Positions 31,282 to 40,550 of a stretch of 64,000 nucleotides of DNA are shown piece by piece. The stretch lies in assembly GCA_046344715.1 (NCBI GenBank), contig JBKDKX010000016.1, positions 84,095 through 148,094 of the forward strand. Direction: 5' to 3'. The notes under the pieces were generated by a model. That model was not told where the DNA came from and did not search any database. It saw only the letters and a program-made list of their open reading frames with translations. How positions within the stretch are numbered: position 1 is the first letter of the stretch; each line of letters opens with the position of its first letter. Position numbers and translations under genes: made by a program. The stretch is from CAZAQK01 sp046344715 (GTDB lineage Bacteria > Pseudomonadota > Alphaproteobacteria > Rickettsiales > SXRF01).

Positions 31282-32658
31282 ATGTTGGACGCTATTTCCG
31301 ATTTCTGGAAACCGGCGAAGAAAAATCAGCCGGCTGACAAACTCAACCCTGCGGAGTTGCAGGTTGGGACGTCGATTGGTTTTGGTTTTGTGCCGCAGGC
31401 ATCACTCTCTGGTCGCAGGCTTCAGGTGGTGGGTATTAATACGTACCGTTTTGGTGAAGATGAAGAGCCGCTGACATCTTTTGTATTGTCGCCGGAAAAA
31501 GATGTAGCTTCGCCTGCCAGCATTTCCATGATTGTAGCGGATGACGGTGACCAGCAGTATCTCTGCATTTCGCGCCGTATCAGTATTGGCGACCGCATGA
31601 AGATGTTTGACAGCATTGAGCTGGAAAATGCTATTGATAAAACAGATTTCACCAAGCTGTCTTGCAAAGATGGTAATTCTGATTTCAAAGGCTGGACAGT
31701 TGCATCATATAATCGCAAGCAGCACGGCATTGTTGGTCAGATTTTCAAGGGTGATTTCCGAAAATCAAAAGTACCAGATAGCAAGGAAGCACAGGAATTT
31801 ACCTATGCGCTATTGCTCAGCGATAGCGAAGAAAACGCTATAGAGATTGAAAAATACAAAGATGGCCGTGTGGAAGTGTATGCCTCGGTCTACCGCCTGA
31901 TTAGCGATATTGGTGAAGTGACACAACCTACGCGTACCGATTTACTTTCCCGCCCAGATTTGAAGCTGGCATCCAAGCCTGAAGAAGTAAAGGTAGAAGA
32001 AAAGAAGGAAGAAGTGAAAGCGGCAGCTCCTTTTGTAGCGGCGCCCGTAGTTCCCAAGCAGGAAGAAAAACCTGCAGTAAAAGCTGAAATAACACCCGAA
32101 GTGAAGGCAGAACCGGTTAAATCCGAGCCGGTGAAACTTCAGGAATTCCCGAAAACTCAGGTGGCGCAACCACTTGAAGTTGAAAAGCCTAAGCCGGTTG
32201 TGCAGGCCGCTGCGGCACCAACATCAACTGCACAACCCGCAACACCAAAAAGTCAAGAGGAGAAAAAACCAATGGCTATGAATGAACCGGTAATGAACGG
32301 CGCTATGGGTGATAAAACCCCATCGCTCGTGCGTAATGAATCCGCAAAACAGGAGTCAAAGACTGTGAATAAGATTGTAAACGGCATCGATAATGATGCA
32401 CTGGAATGTGACCTTCGCGTGGCAAACCGTATCATCGATGAAGCGATTCGTAGCGAAATGCGCCTCTCCGATGTAGTTCGCCGCATCATTGAACTGCCGG
32501 TTTCCCATCAGGAAGCGGTGCAACTGCCAATTACTCTGTCTGATGAAGACTACGCACTGCTTGCGATCCGTTATGGTGTATCACCATCTGATCGCAATGC
32601 GATTAAAACCCGCATCATCGAAGACCTCGGTAGCTTTTCAGGTAAAAAAGCGGCTTAA
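31282..32658 (+). CDS. Hypothetical two-domain protein with charged linker
   Basis: A 458-residue protein with an N-terminal globular domain (about 1-215, beta-rich with a SFVLSPEKDVASPASISMIV segment), a low-complexity Lys/Glu/Pro/Val linker (about 228-345, repeated KxEExK and PVKxEPVK) and a helical C-terminal domain (about 360-458, containing DLRVANRIIDEAIRSEMRL). I do not recognise either domain. A strong ribosome binding site (GGAAGGAT) precedes the ATG. It is close to smpB and probably co-transcribed, ending at a strong terminator. Confidence 0.8.
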   Translation: MLDAISDFWKPAKKNQPADKLNPAELQVGTSIGFGFVPQASLSGRRLQVVGINTYRFGEDEEPLTSFVLSPEKDVASPASISMIVADDGDQQYLCISRRISIGDRMKMFDSIELENAIDKTDFTKLSCKDGNSDFKGWTVASYNRKQHGIVGQIFKGDFRKSKVPDSKEAQEFTYALLLSDSEENAIEIEKYKDGRVEVYASVYRLISDIGEVTQPTRTDLLSRPDLKLASKPEEVKVEEKKEEVKAAAPFVAAPVVPKQEEKPAVKAEITPEVKAEPVKSEPVKLQEFPKTQVAQPLEVEKPKPVVQAAAAPTSTAQPATPKSQEEKKPMAMNEPVMNGAMGDKTPSLVRNESAKQESKTVNKIVNGIDNDALECDLRVANRIIDEAIRSEMRLSDVVRRIIELPVSHQEAVQLPITLSDEDYALLAIRYGVSPSDRNAIKTRIIEDLGSFSGKKAA

Positions 32659-32768
32659 TTATCAACCACGCATTTATTGCGTGGTCTGGTTTGCCGTATG
32701 CCGTCATAAAGACAGCGTAACACTGTGATGGATTACTTCGGATTTACCTCGCAATTACTAATAAAAAC

Positions 32769-32803
32769 AAGCCCCGCTGGGATACTGGCGGGGCTTTTTA
32801 TTT
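32769..32803 (+). terminator. Rho-independent terminator after the two-domain protein gene
   Basis: AAGCCCCGC pairs with GCGGGGCTT around a ten-base loop and is followed by a T-run (TTTTTATTT). A weaker hairpin (ACCACGCA/TGCGTGGT) at 32664-32684 directly follows the stop codon. Confidence 0.88.
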
Positions 32804-32904
32804 GTTAATCAACATGTTAAAAATGTCAGCGAACTGTAACTTTTGTGTGGGTGGGGTTTGCTGTACTATTCTAAGATAATTTATCTTGGATACCTAGGAT
32901 ACCA

Positions 32905-33192
32905 ATGTCCAATCGAGCCGACCGTAAAAAAGCAAGAGATCAACTAGTTAGGAAGTTGATGAATCTTGAGCTTCCTCGTTTAGTGGATGGTACTGATACA
33001 CGTACTGGAGGAATGCGCATTCCTATCGTTGGAGAGGTTAAGAATTCGTTGGATCATGAAGGCATTACTATAGCGCAGTTATTACAAGCAGGTCTGCTTG
33101 TTAGTGGCACACATCAAATAGATTACAGGGCATTAATCGCGGCTGCGCGTGAGGCCGTCAGTCCTGAATCACCCAAAGGGCGTTCATTTTAA
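32905..33192 (+). CDS. Small hypothetical protein convergent with bioA
   Basis: A 95-residue protein, basic at the N-terminus (ADRKKARDQLVRKLMNLEL). The second half (GITIAQLLQAGLLVSGTHQIDYRALI) looks like a small helical domain. AGGAT precedes the ATG. The last codons overlap the end of bioA on the other strand. No family is recognised. Confidence 0.6.
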   Translation: MSNRADRKKARDQLVRKLMNLELPRLVDGTDTRTGGMRIPIVGEVKNSLDHEGITIAQLLQAGLLVSGTHQIDYRALIAAAREAVSPESPKGRSF

Positions 33193-34434
33193 TACGCTGC
33201 GTATTGCTTCGCAGAGCTTGCTGCATTCTTCCGGTGAAATGGTGAATGCTGGCGTTATATACACAATATCCCCAAACGGGCGAATCCACACACCATGCTC
33301 AATAAATTTTTGCCGTAGTTCATCTTTCTTAAGCACCCCCGGCTCTAATTGAACTACCCCAATTGCACCCTTCACCCGTACGTCCACCACATGTGGCAAT
33401 GTGCTGCAAACTTCCAGCTCTTCGCGCAGTTGCGCTTCAATGGCTTCAACCTGTTTCAGGCGAGGTTCTTTTTCGAAGAGATCCAGCGAAGCATTTGCGG
33501 CGGCGCAGGCGAGAGGGTTTGCCATATAGGTGGGCCCGTGCATGAAAGCGTGGTCGGTATCATCACTTAGAAAAGATGCAAATATTTCCTCACTGGCGAG
33601 TGTTGCCCCCAGCGTGATGGCTCCGCCCGTGAGTGCCTTGCCGAGGCACATGATATCCGGCGTGATGCCTGCCTCATTGACTGCGAACATATTGCCGGTG
33701 CGGCCAAAGCCGGTGGCGATTTCATCGGCAATGAACAATATCCCATGTTTTTTGCAGATGCGGTGTATCTCTGCCAGCACATCGGCGGAGTGGAAAATCA
33801 TACCACCTGCACCTTGCACAAGGGGTTCTATAATCACTGCAGCAATAGTATTGTGAAATCCAGCGAGCAGCGAATCAAACTCAGCGAACGCATATTCATC
33901 AGTCGGGATATCCACCACATACTGTTTTATTACAGCATTGCGGAAGGCTTTGTGCAGTGATTTATCGGGGTCGGACACCGACATCGCACCGGCAGTATCG
34001 CCATGGTAGCCATTATGAAAACATAGGAAGCGATCTTTCTTTGGCTTGCCTTTGTTCTGCCAGTATTGCAGCGCCATCTTCAGGGCAATTTCTACGGCTA
34101 CTGAGCCAGAATCTCCAAAAAATACCCGCGGCAGGCCGGTGAGTGTTGCAAGGCGTTTTGCAAGCGTAAGTGCCGGCTCATGGACAAGTCCACCAAACAT
34201 AACATGTGGCATTTTCTCAAGCTGTGACTGCATGGATTTGATGATGTGTGGGTGGTTGTAGCCATGGCAGGCTGTCCACCATGAGGCGACGCCGTCTATT
34301 AGCTCACGCCCATCGGTGAGCTTAATACGTGAGCCTAGCGTGCTAACCACCGCCTGCGGATGCGGCGCGGTTTGCATCTGGGCGTATGGAAGCCATATAT
34401 GCGGCAGGCCGGAGTTATACCAATCAGGCTTCAT
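33184..34434 (-). CDS. bioA: Adenosylmethionine-8-amino-7-oxononanoate aminotransferase
   Basis: BioA makes 7,8-diaminopelargonate with S-adenosylmethionine as amino donor. The 416-residue class III aminotransferase shows GVASWWTACHGYNHP near residue 50 (the paired Trp typical of BioA), FFGDSGSVAVEIALKMA, LFIADEIATGFGRTG, the PLP lysine in CLGKALTGGAITLGA, and HGPTYMANPLACAAANAS. It lies 18 bases behind bioB and is probably expressed with it. Confidence 0.95.
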   Translation of the reverse strand: MKPDWYNSGLPHIWLPYAQMQTAPHPQAVVSTLGSRIKLTDGRELIDGVASWWTACHGYNHPHIIKSMQSQLEKMPHVMFGGLVHEPALTLAKRLATLTGLPRVFFGDSGSVAVEIALKMALQYWQNKGKPKKDRFLCFHNGYHGDTAGAMSVSDPDKSLHKAFRNAVIKQYVVDIPTDEYAFAEFDSLLAGFHNTIAAVIIEPLVQGAGGMIFHSADVLAEIHRICKKHGILFIADEIATGFGRTGNMFAVNEAGITPDIMCLGKALTGGAITLGATLASEEIFASFLSDDTDHAFMHGPTYMANPLACAAANASLDLFEKEPRLKQVEAIEAQLREELEVCSTLPHVVDVRVKGAIGVVQLEPGVLKKDELRQKFIEHGVWIRPFGDIVYITPAFTISPEECSKLCEAIRSVLK

Positions 34435-34452
34435 GGAAATTGCCTAAAGCGG

Positions 34453-35430
34453 TTATGCTGCACACGCCTTGGATTCTTGCAGTGCCATTGGCTTTATGCC
34501 TAGCTTTTCAAACAGTGCCATGTCTTTATCTGCTTCCGGATTTGCAGTGGTGAGGAGTTTTTCTCCGTAGAAAATAGAATTTGCACCGGCAAAGAAGCAT
34601 AATGCTTGTGTCTGCTCATTCATGTTTTCGCGACCTGCAGACAGGCGCACAAAAGACTGCGGCATCATGATGCGTGCCACTGCGATGGTGCGGATAAAAT
34701 CAAATGCATCAAGTTCATCTTTACCGGAAAGTGGTGTGCCTTCCACTTGTACAAGCAAATTGATGGGGACACTTTCGGGATGCTTCGGCATGTTAGCCAG
34801 TGTGCGCAGCAGTTCAGCGCGATCTTCCTCTTTTTCACCCATACCGACAATGCCGCCACAGCAGACATTCATGCCCACATTGCGCACATTTTCAAGTGTG
34901 TCAAGCCTGTCCTGATAAGTGCGGGTGGTGATGATTTCTTTGTAATATGCCTCGGAGGTGTCGAGGTTATGGTTATAATAATCGAGTCCAGCGTTCTTTA
35001 ATTTTTGTGCGTGGACGGGGGTGAGCATACCCAGCGTGGCACAGGTTTCCATGCCTAGTGACTTCACACCTTCAATAATCTCCGAGAGGTTTTCAATATC
35101 CCGATCTTTGGGGGAACGCCACGCGGCACCCATGCAGAAACGCGATGCACCGGCGTCCTTCGCCTTTTTAGCTTCAGTCAAAATAGTATTTTTATCCATG
35201 AGCTTACCGGCTTTTACATCGGTATCGAATTTGGCGCTTTGCGGGCAATAGGCGCAATCTTCCGGGCAACCGCCGGTTTTAATGGAAAGCAGGGTGGATA
35301 TCTGCACGCCATTAGCATCAAAGTGCTGGCGGTGAGTGCTGGCTGCACGGAACAGCAAATCATTAAACGGCAGGGCGAACAGGCCAAGGACTTCTTCCGG
35401 CTGCCAATCGTGACGAAGGGTTGTATGCAT
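34453..35430 (-). CDS. bioB: Biotin synthase
   Basis: A radical-SAM enzyme that inserts sulfur into dethiobiotin. The 325-residue product contains the cluster motif CPEDCAYCPQSAKF (CxxxCxxC), ASRFCMGAAWRSP, YYNHNLDTSEAYY, and the second-cluster ligands in VCCGGIVGMGE and the Arg of FVRLSAGRENM. The ATG at 35430 is chosen because AGGTG is six bases upstream; a GTG three codons earlier is also in frame. It is divergent from bioF, sharing a 53-base control region. Confidence 0.96.
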   Translation of the reverse strand: MHTTLRHDWQPEEVLGLFALPFNDLLFRAASTHRQHFDANGVQISTLLSIKTGGCPEDCAYCPQSAKFDTDVKAGKLMDKNTILTEAKKAKDAGASRFCMGAAWRSPKDRDIENLSEIIEGVKSLGMETCATLGMLTPVHAQKLKNAGLDYYNHNLDTSEAYYKEIITTRTYQDRLDTLENVRNVGMNVCCGGIVGMGEKEEDRAELLRTLANMPKHPESVPINLLVQVEGTPLSGKDELDAFDFIRTIAVARIMMPQSFVRLSAGRENMNEQTQALCFFAGANSIFYGEKLLTTANPEADKDMALFEKLGIKPMALQESKACAA

Positions 35431-35483
35431 AAGGAACACCTATTATAGTGAGTTTCCCTAAGGTTTAACGGATTCTACGGAAA
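35431..35483. promoter_or_regulatory. Divergent control region between bioB and bioF
   Basis: This 53-base gap must hold the promoters or leaders of both biotin transcripts. An AT-rich core (CTATTATAGTGAG) lies in the middle. I see no clear BirA or BioR operator palindrome. Confidence 0.45.
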
Positions 35484-36611
35484 ATGCCAGCATTAGACGC
35501 GCATTTAGAGCAAAAATTGAAATTACTCGCAAGTAAGCATTTACTGCGTGAACCTGTAACCACGTCCCGAACCAAGGGGGTGCAGGTGGAGCGCGGTGGC
35601 AAAACGCTTATATCCTTCAGCTGTAATGATTATCTGGGTTTAAGCCACCATCCTGAAGTGATAAAAGCGGCGCAGGAAGCTACTGCCGCATATGGCGCGG
35701 GGGCAGGGGCATCGCGGCTGGTGACAGGTAATTATCCACTGTATGACGAACTTGAAACAATATTGGCAGGCTATAAAGGCACTCAGGCTGCCTGTATTTT
35801 TGGCAGCGGATACCTCGCTAATCTTGGAACTATTCCGGCGCTTGTAAGTGCGGGCGATCTCATTATCGCTGATAAACTCTCGCATGCTTGCATGTTGGAT
35901 GCCGCGCGATTATCCGGCGCGACACTTATGCGTTTTGCTCATAATAATATACCCCACCTGCGTATGCTGCTTTCTGCCAATCGCACCGAGCACCATAACT
36001 GCCTCATCATCACTGAAACCATTTTTAGTATGGATGGCGATGCTGCACCCATTCCTGAACTATACCAGCTTGCCGAGGAATATGACGCATGGCTGATGAC
36101 CGATGATGCGCATGGGCTTGGCATTATATCGTCGCAAAAAGCACATATCCAGATGGGTACGCTTTCCAAAGCGGCAGGTAGCTATGGGGGGTATGTGTGC
36201 GGATCAAAAACTGTGATTGATTATATCAAAACCTCCGCCCGCAGCCTGATTTACTCCACTGGCCTGCCACCCGCATCTTTAGCCGTATCCATCGCAGCAC
36301 TAAAGCTGATGAAGAATGATAAAACATTAGGTGAAAAAGCATTGGAAAATGCCCGCTATTTTACCGCGCTGCTTGGATTGCCGGACGCACAAAGCACCAT
36401 TGTACCAGTCATAGTGAAAGAAAATGAAAAGGCACTGGAACTTTCTACAAAGTTGGAAGATCAGGGTTTTCTGGTATCGGCCATTCGCCCGCCCACAGTG
36501 CCAGAACATACCGCGCGGTTGCGCTTTACTTTTTCGGCATTGCATGAAAAGCACCAGATTGAGGCCGTGGCCAATATTCTTAAATCAGAAGGCATACCAT
36601 GCGCATCATGA
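35484..36611 (+). CDS. bioF: 8-amino-7-oxononanoate synthase
   Basis: BioF condenses pimeloyl-ACP/CoA with alanine by PLP chemistry. The 375-residue product contains LISFSCNDYLGLSHHPEV, GAGASRLVTGNYPLYDELE, SGYLANLGTIPALV, MTDDAHGLGII, and the PLP lysine in QMGTLSKAAGSYGGYVCG. The 3' end overlaps the next gene by 13 bases. It is the first gene of a plus-strand biotin operon. Confidence 0.95.
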   Translation: MPALDAHLEQKLKLLASKHLLREPVTTSRTKGVQVERGGKTLISFSCNDYLGLSHHPEVIKAAQEATAAYGAGAGASRLVTGNYPLYDELETILAGYKGTQAACIFGSGYLANLGTIPALVSAGDLIIADKLSHACMLDAARLSGATLMRFAHNNIPHLRMLLSANRTEHHNCLIITETIFSMDGDAAPIPELYQLAEEYDAWLMTDDAHGLGIISSQKAHIQMGTLSKAAGSYGGYVCGSKTVIDYIKTSARSLIYSTGLPPASLAVSIAALKLMKNDKTLGEKALENARYFTALLGLPDAQSTIVPVIVKENEKALELSTKLEDQGFLVSAIRPPTVPEHTARLRFTFSALHEKHQIEAVANILKSEGIPCAS

Positions 36612-37285
36612 CACTTTCTGGCTGGGGGCAGCCATATGATGCGCTTATGGAGGCTTTTCCGGATTCTACCCCTATAGGGTATGCACATTATCCATCCATG
36701 CAGCAGGCAATGGAAGAAATTGCAGTAGCAGCAAAGAGCCACGATGTGGTGGTTGGCTGGTCCCTCGGCGGCAGGCTGGCGGCACAGGCAACACTTGCTG
36801 GTTTAATGAGGCCAAAGAAACTGGTGCTGATTGCGTCAGCATTCCAGTTTGCAAAATCCGCTGAACTTCCGATGGGTATATCGCAGGATCAGCATGATAA
36901 ATTCCGTGATAATTACCGGCGTAATTCGCGTCGTGCTATCGATAAAGGTTGGGAATTGATTATAAAAGATGATAAATATGCAGAACGTATCCGTGCGCGC
37001 TTTACTGATGCAGCAAAACAATCGGTACTGAATGGTATTGATTGGCTGCGCTGGCTGGATGATTTGAATGGATTTACATTCCACGGTAAAAACCTTGAAG
37101 ATATACCCCCCACGCTACTGATTCATGGAACAAATGACGCAATTGTGTATCCAGAGCAGTCACAGCATTTTGCCAGTTTGTTGCCACAGGCAAAGCTGGT
37201 GATGCTTGAAGATTGTGGTCATGCACCACACTGGCATAATCCAGAATTCGTACGGGATACCGTAAGGGAGTTTATTCGTGTTTGA
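36599..37285 (+). CDS. Compact alpha/beta hydrolase in the BioH position
   Basis: The 228-residue protein is an alpha/beta hydrolase with a probable catalytic triad Ser55 (GWSLGG), Asp180 (HGTNDAIVY) and His208 (CGHAPHW). It sits between bioF and bioC with overlaps on both sides, where BioH or BioG would release pimelate from the carrier protein as pimeloyl-ACP methyl ester esterase. It begins abruptly at MRIMTLSGWGQ, lacking the N-terminal strands of E. coli BioH, and in that resembles the short BioG type; the C-terminal half looks more like BioH. Function is inferred from fold plus context. Confidence 0.82.
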   Translation: MRIMTLSGWGQPYDALMEAFPDSTPIGYAHYPSMQQAMEEIAVAAKSHDVVVGWSLGGRLAAQATLAGLMRPKKLVLIASAFQFAKSAELPMGISQDQHDKFRDNYRRNSRRAIDKGWELIIKDDKYAERIRARFTDAAKQSVLNGIDWLRWLDDLNGFTFHGKNLEDIPPTLLIHGTNDAIVYPEQSQHFASLLPQAKLVMLEDCGHAPHWHNPEFVRDTVREFIRV

Positions 37286-38054
37286 TAATATCGCTATACA
37301 GGATGCATTCGGGCGTGCGGCTGCGCATTATGATGAGCACGCGCAGCTACAGCGCATGGTGCGAAGCTATGCTACATCCATTGCGCTGCAATACTGGCCA
37401 AAGGCTGGATTGATACTGGATGCAGGCTGCGGTACGGGGGTATTTGCGACCGAGCTTAAAGGTCAAAGGCCTGCCTTGTCGGTGGTCGGATTTGATATAT
37501 CATCAGGCATGTGCGCGCAGGCAGTAAAAAACAACCATCGCTGCGTGAGTGCAGATGCACGCCACATTCCGTTTGCATCTAATAGCTTTGACGCCATCTT
37601 TTCATCCCTCATGTTGCAATGGGTGGAGGATACAAGATCGGCATTTGTCGAGATGCATCGCATATTAAAGCAAGGACGGGTAGCTGTGATTGCTACGCTT
37701 GCCGATGGCACACTACACGAGTTGAAAGAAGCATTCGCAGCGGTGGATGATAAGCCACATGTTAGTGATTTTTATTCACCGCATACATTGATTGAATCCG
37801 CAGAAATGGCTGGGTTCTCGCTGGCAGTTGCCAAGCAGGATAAAATAGTGGAATACTATCCGGATACGATTGCGCTGATGCGTTCGCTTCAGGCAATCGG
37901 CGCAACCAACAAGCATACAGCGCGCAGTAAAGGGCTCATGACGGCAGCAAAATTCACCACGCTTGAAAAAGCTTATCGGCAGCTGGCACATGCGGAAGGT
38001 CTGCCTTCCACATGGCATATACTTACTCTTGTGCTACGGAAAGAATCTTTATGA
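37278..38054 (+). CDS. bioC: Malonyl-[ACP] O-methyltransferase
   Basis: BioC methylates malonyl-ACP to start pimelate synthesis. The 258-residue product is a class I SAM methyltransferase with FGRAAAHYDEHAQLQ, motif I LILDAGCGTGVFATEL, SADARHIPFASNSFDAIFSSLMLQW and LKQGRVAVIATLADGTLHEL. The start is a GTG eight bases inside the preceding gene, and its stop TGA overlaps the ATG of bioD. The context leaves little doubt about assignment. Confidence 0.93.
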   Translation: MFDNIAIQDAFGRAAAHYDEHAQLQRMVRSYATSIALQYWPKAGLILDAGCGTGVFATELKGQRPALSVVGFDISSGMCAQAVKNNHRCVSADARHIPFASNSFDAIFSSLMLQWVEDTRSAFVEMHRILKQGRVAVIATLADGTLHELKEAFAAVDDKPHVSDFYSPHTLIESAEMAGFSLAVAKQDKIVEYYPDTIALMRSLQAIGATNKHTARSKGLMTAAKFTTLEKAYRQLAHAEGLPSTWHILTLVLRKESL

Positions 38055-38755
38055 ACCATTATTTTATTACGGCATCTGGTACAGACGTGGGTAAGACACT
38101 GGTAACGACTGCGCTATGCTGGCAGCTGCGCCAGCAGGGCAAGAAAGTAACAGCATTAAAGCCAGTTGCCACTGGTTTCAGCGCAGCTGATGAACATAGC
38201 GATTCGGCGCTTATTTTAAAAAGTTGTGGGCTTACACCAACGCCTTCGATGATAGAAACGATTACCCCGTGGCGGTATGCAGCCTATCTTACGCCCAGTA
38301 TGGCGGCGCCGCAAGAGCGCGATCAGGTAGATTTCAGTAAGTTGATTGGCTACTGCAAAGATCACACCAATCTGGAATCCGATGTGGTGCTAGTGGAGGG
38401 CGTGGGCGGTATTATGGCGCCAATGACAGAAAGCAAAACGGTACTTGACTGGATGAAGCAACTGCGCTGGCCGGTGATACTGGTGGGGGGTACCTATCTT
38501 GGTTCCATCAGCCACACGCTTTCTTCCTATGAAGCATTGAAGGCGCATAATGTGCAGGTGCGCGCAATTATTCTCAGTGAATCAGAAAGAAGTACCGTGC
38601 CAATCAATGATACGGTTGCGGCGTTGCAGGCATTTGTGAATCCGGATATGCCGGTTGTAAAAATTCCTCGTATTCAGTCACATCAGGAATTATGGCAACA
38701 TGCACCACTTATTAGCTGGCTGGTGAGTGATGAAAAATATACGGGGGTAATGTAA
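38051..38755 (+). CDS. bioD: ATP-dependent dethiobiotin synthetase
   Basis: BioD closes the ureido ring of dethiobiotin using CO2 and ATP. The 234-residue product has the P-loop-like ITASGTDVGKTLVTTAL at the N-terminus, LKPVATG, and DVVLVEGVGGIMAP. The ATG at 38051 overlaps the bioC stop (ATGA); a 13-codon longer frame would overlap more deeply. Its TAA overlaps the ATG of the next gene by one base. Confidence 0.95.
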   Translation: MNHYFITASGTDVGKTLVTTALCWQLRQQGKKVTALKPVATGFSAADEHSDSALILKSCGLTPTPSMIETITPWRYAAYLTPSMAAPQERDQVDFSKLIGYCKDHTNLESDVVLVEGVGGIMAPMTESKTVLDWMKQLRWPVILVGGTYLGSISHTLSSYEALKAHNVQVRAIILSESERSTVPINDTVAALQAFVNPDMPVVKIPRIQSHQELWQHAPLISWLVSDEKYTGVM

Positions 38756-39336
38756 TGTTTGGCATGGCAGGTCTTGGCTTTCGCAGGCCTACGGAAGAAG
38801 AAAAAAAATATGGCAATTTTAACCGCCGTATGCTGGCGGCAACGTTGGATTTTGCCATTATCGGTATTGTTATTGCGCCATTGCTTGATATGTTTTTTGG
38901 TAATGTAACTATTGATTTTCATGCTCTTCAGGCCAAAATGGCAGCCTCTGCAGATGAGGCTGAGAGAGCACGTATATTTCGCGAATATATTGTGGAATCT
39001 GGTGCGTTGGAACGCTGGGTTGAGAACATGAGCAAGCAGTTTTCCATATTATTTGTATTGGTTGCATTTTGCTGGCACTTCTGGGCGGCGACACCAGGAA
39101 AAATGATAACACGCATGAAAATTGTAGATGCGAAAACTGGTGAAAAAATTTCTGATACGCAGATACTGCTCCGGCTTGCGGGTTATGTTATATCTACGTT
39201 ATGTTTTCTGATAGGGTTTTTCTGGATTGGTATTGATAAGCGAAAACAGGGTTGGCACGATAAGTTTGCAGGGACTGTGGTAAAAACAATTCCCTGGAAA
39301 AAACCTACACCAGACTCGAAAGCTGCTGATCAGTAA
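38755..39336 (+). CDS. RDD family membrane protein
   Basis: A 193-residue protein with three to four membrane segments and the RDD features: NFNRRMLAATLDFAIIGIVI near residue 22 (the Arg/Asp pair in helix 1), CWHFWAATPGKMITRMKIVDAKTG, and GFFWIGIDKRKQGWHDKFAGTVV. The role of RDD proteins is mostly unknown, though some act as Na+/H+ antiporters. It shares the biotin transcript (TAATG with bioD) but a metabolic link is not evident. Its 3' end overlaps the convergent stress-protein gene by 32 bases. Confidence 0.9.
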   Translation: MFGMAGLGFRRPTEEEKKYGNFNRRMLAATLDFAIIGIVIAPLLDMFFGNVTIDFHALQAKMAASADEAERARIFREYIVESGALERWVENMSKQFSILFVLVAFCWHFWAATPGKMITRMKIVDAKTGEKISDTQILLRLAGYVISTLCFLIGFFWIGIDKRKQGWHDKFAGTVVKTIPWKKPTPDSKAADQ

Positions 39337-39799
39337 GATTTCCTGGCACCATTAATATAGGTGTCAGTAGCTTGTGGCCAAGCTGGCTTGCCAGCCATGC
39401 CATAAGTTTGCCGCGGCTATTACTTTGCAGTGCAATGCCCATCACCAGCATAATGATATCATGGTCATCCATGGCGGCCGCTACAATTTCATCGCCGGTT
39501 ATACCCTCCCGTAGTATCATGCCTGGGGTTATACCATGCTCCGCGCTCGCTTCATCGGCGAGTTGTTTAAGTAAAGCCTCTCCTTCCTGCCTGCGTTCTT
39601 CCTTCATGCGATCGGCAATGGCACCCAGAGTCTGGAAATCTGCAGGTGATACAACGTGTAACATGTCCACGGTACCTTTGCGTTCTATGGCCTTCATGCA
39701 GGCTAGTTTGAGTGCCACGCGGGATTCAATGCGCGCATCCACACATACAAGATATTTCGGTGATTTTAGTACTTTATCTGTAGCAAGTGAGGTGCTCAT
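39305..39799 (-). CDS. Universal stress protein (UspA) family
   Basis: With the start at 39799 the protein has 164 residues. It shows a UspA-like fold: KYLVCVDARIESRVALKLACMKA as strand 1/helix 1, MLHVVSPADF as strand 2, and HDIIMLVMGI followed by KLLTPILMVPG as the last strands. The G-2x-G-9x-G(S/T) ATP motif is not clean (MGIALQSNSRGKLMAWLASQ), so nucleotide binding is doubtful. GGAG stands eight bases before the ATG. Confidence 0.82.
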   Translation of the reverse strand: MSTSLATDKVLKSPKYLVCVDARIESRVALKLACMKAIERKGTVDMLHVVSPADFQTLGAIADRMKEERRQEGEALLKQLADEASAEHGITPGMILREGITGDEIVAAAMDDHDIIMLVMGIALQSNSRGKLMAWLASQLGHKLLTPILMVPGNLTDQQLSSLV

Positions 39800-39812
39800 T
39801 ATAAAAACTCCA

Positions 39813-40550
39813 TTACTTTTTCTCAAACAGGCGGCCACCAAACCACCCGGCTGACAGTGCTATGAGGACGGCGGTAATACCATATAAAAAAGGATGATTA
39901 TGTGCGTAATTGTATACGAAAGCATCAATGCCCGTTTTCATTACTTTAATAGGTGTGGACTGCATACCAACAATATCCCCTTCACTAATAAGATATATTT
40001 CTGCAGTGTAATTACCGGATGGAATATTATCTGGAAATTCAATGACGGTCTTGAATAAGGTTTCACCCATAAAACTGATTGGTTGTGGGTTGGTTATATA
40101 CAGGTTGCGGTTGCGCTGGTGCTGCATGAAGGCTTCTGAAAAGCCCTTGAATTTCTCCGGATTATTCAGACCACTGGGTGCTTTGAGTAATTGCGTTTCT
40201 CCGATACCTAATTTCTGAAACACGCCAAACTCAGCAATATCATCCAGTGGTTTGCTGCTTGCGATTGCATAATAATCAGGCACGTTAAAGAATTTCATGC
40301 GCTCGCGGTTTATCCATATACCCAGTAGGGGTTCTTTTTTACGTACGATATAATTTTTATCGGGTCCGCGCACCGCAACCACTACATCGCCGCTCTCATT
40401 GCGCGTGCCAAATAGAAACATACGTGTTCCATTAAAACTGGAATCCATATGGATACGATAATTGGATAGGTCGGCAACCAGTGGTGTTGCAGAGGCAGAG
40501 CATACTAAAGCAAACAATAGTGATATGCCAATGAGTAGTTTTCTAATCAT
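39813..40550 (-). CDS. TIGR02186 family protein with one C-terminal membrane helix
   Basis: A 245-residue protein with an N-terminal signal peptide (cleavage near SASATPL), a periplasmic beta-rich domain (GTRMFLFGTRNESGDVVVAVRGP, LGIWINRERMKF), and a C-terminal membrane anchor (about 220-240, FLYGITAVLIALSAGWFGG). Alphaproteobacterial proteins of this kind are regular partners of TauE/SafE-type permeases. Here the start overlaps the permease gene by eight bases, which supports a common complex. Confidence 0.85.
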   Translation of the reverse strand: MIRKLLIGISLLFALVCSASATPLVADLSNYRIHMDSSFNGTRMFLFGTRNESGDVVVAVRGPDKNYIVRKKEPLLGIWINRERMKFFNVPDYYAIASSKPLDDIAEFGVFQKLGIGETQLLKAPSGLNNPEKFKGFSEAFMQHQRNRNLYITNPQPISFMGETLFKTVIEFPDNIPSGNYTAEIYLISEGDIVGMQSTPIKVMKTGIDAFVYNYAHNHPFLYGITAVLIALSAGWFGGRLFEKK

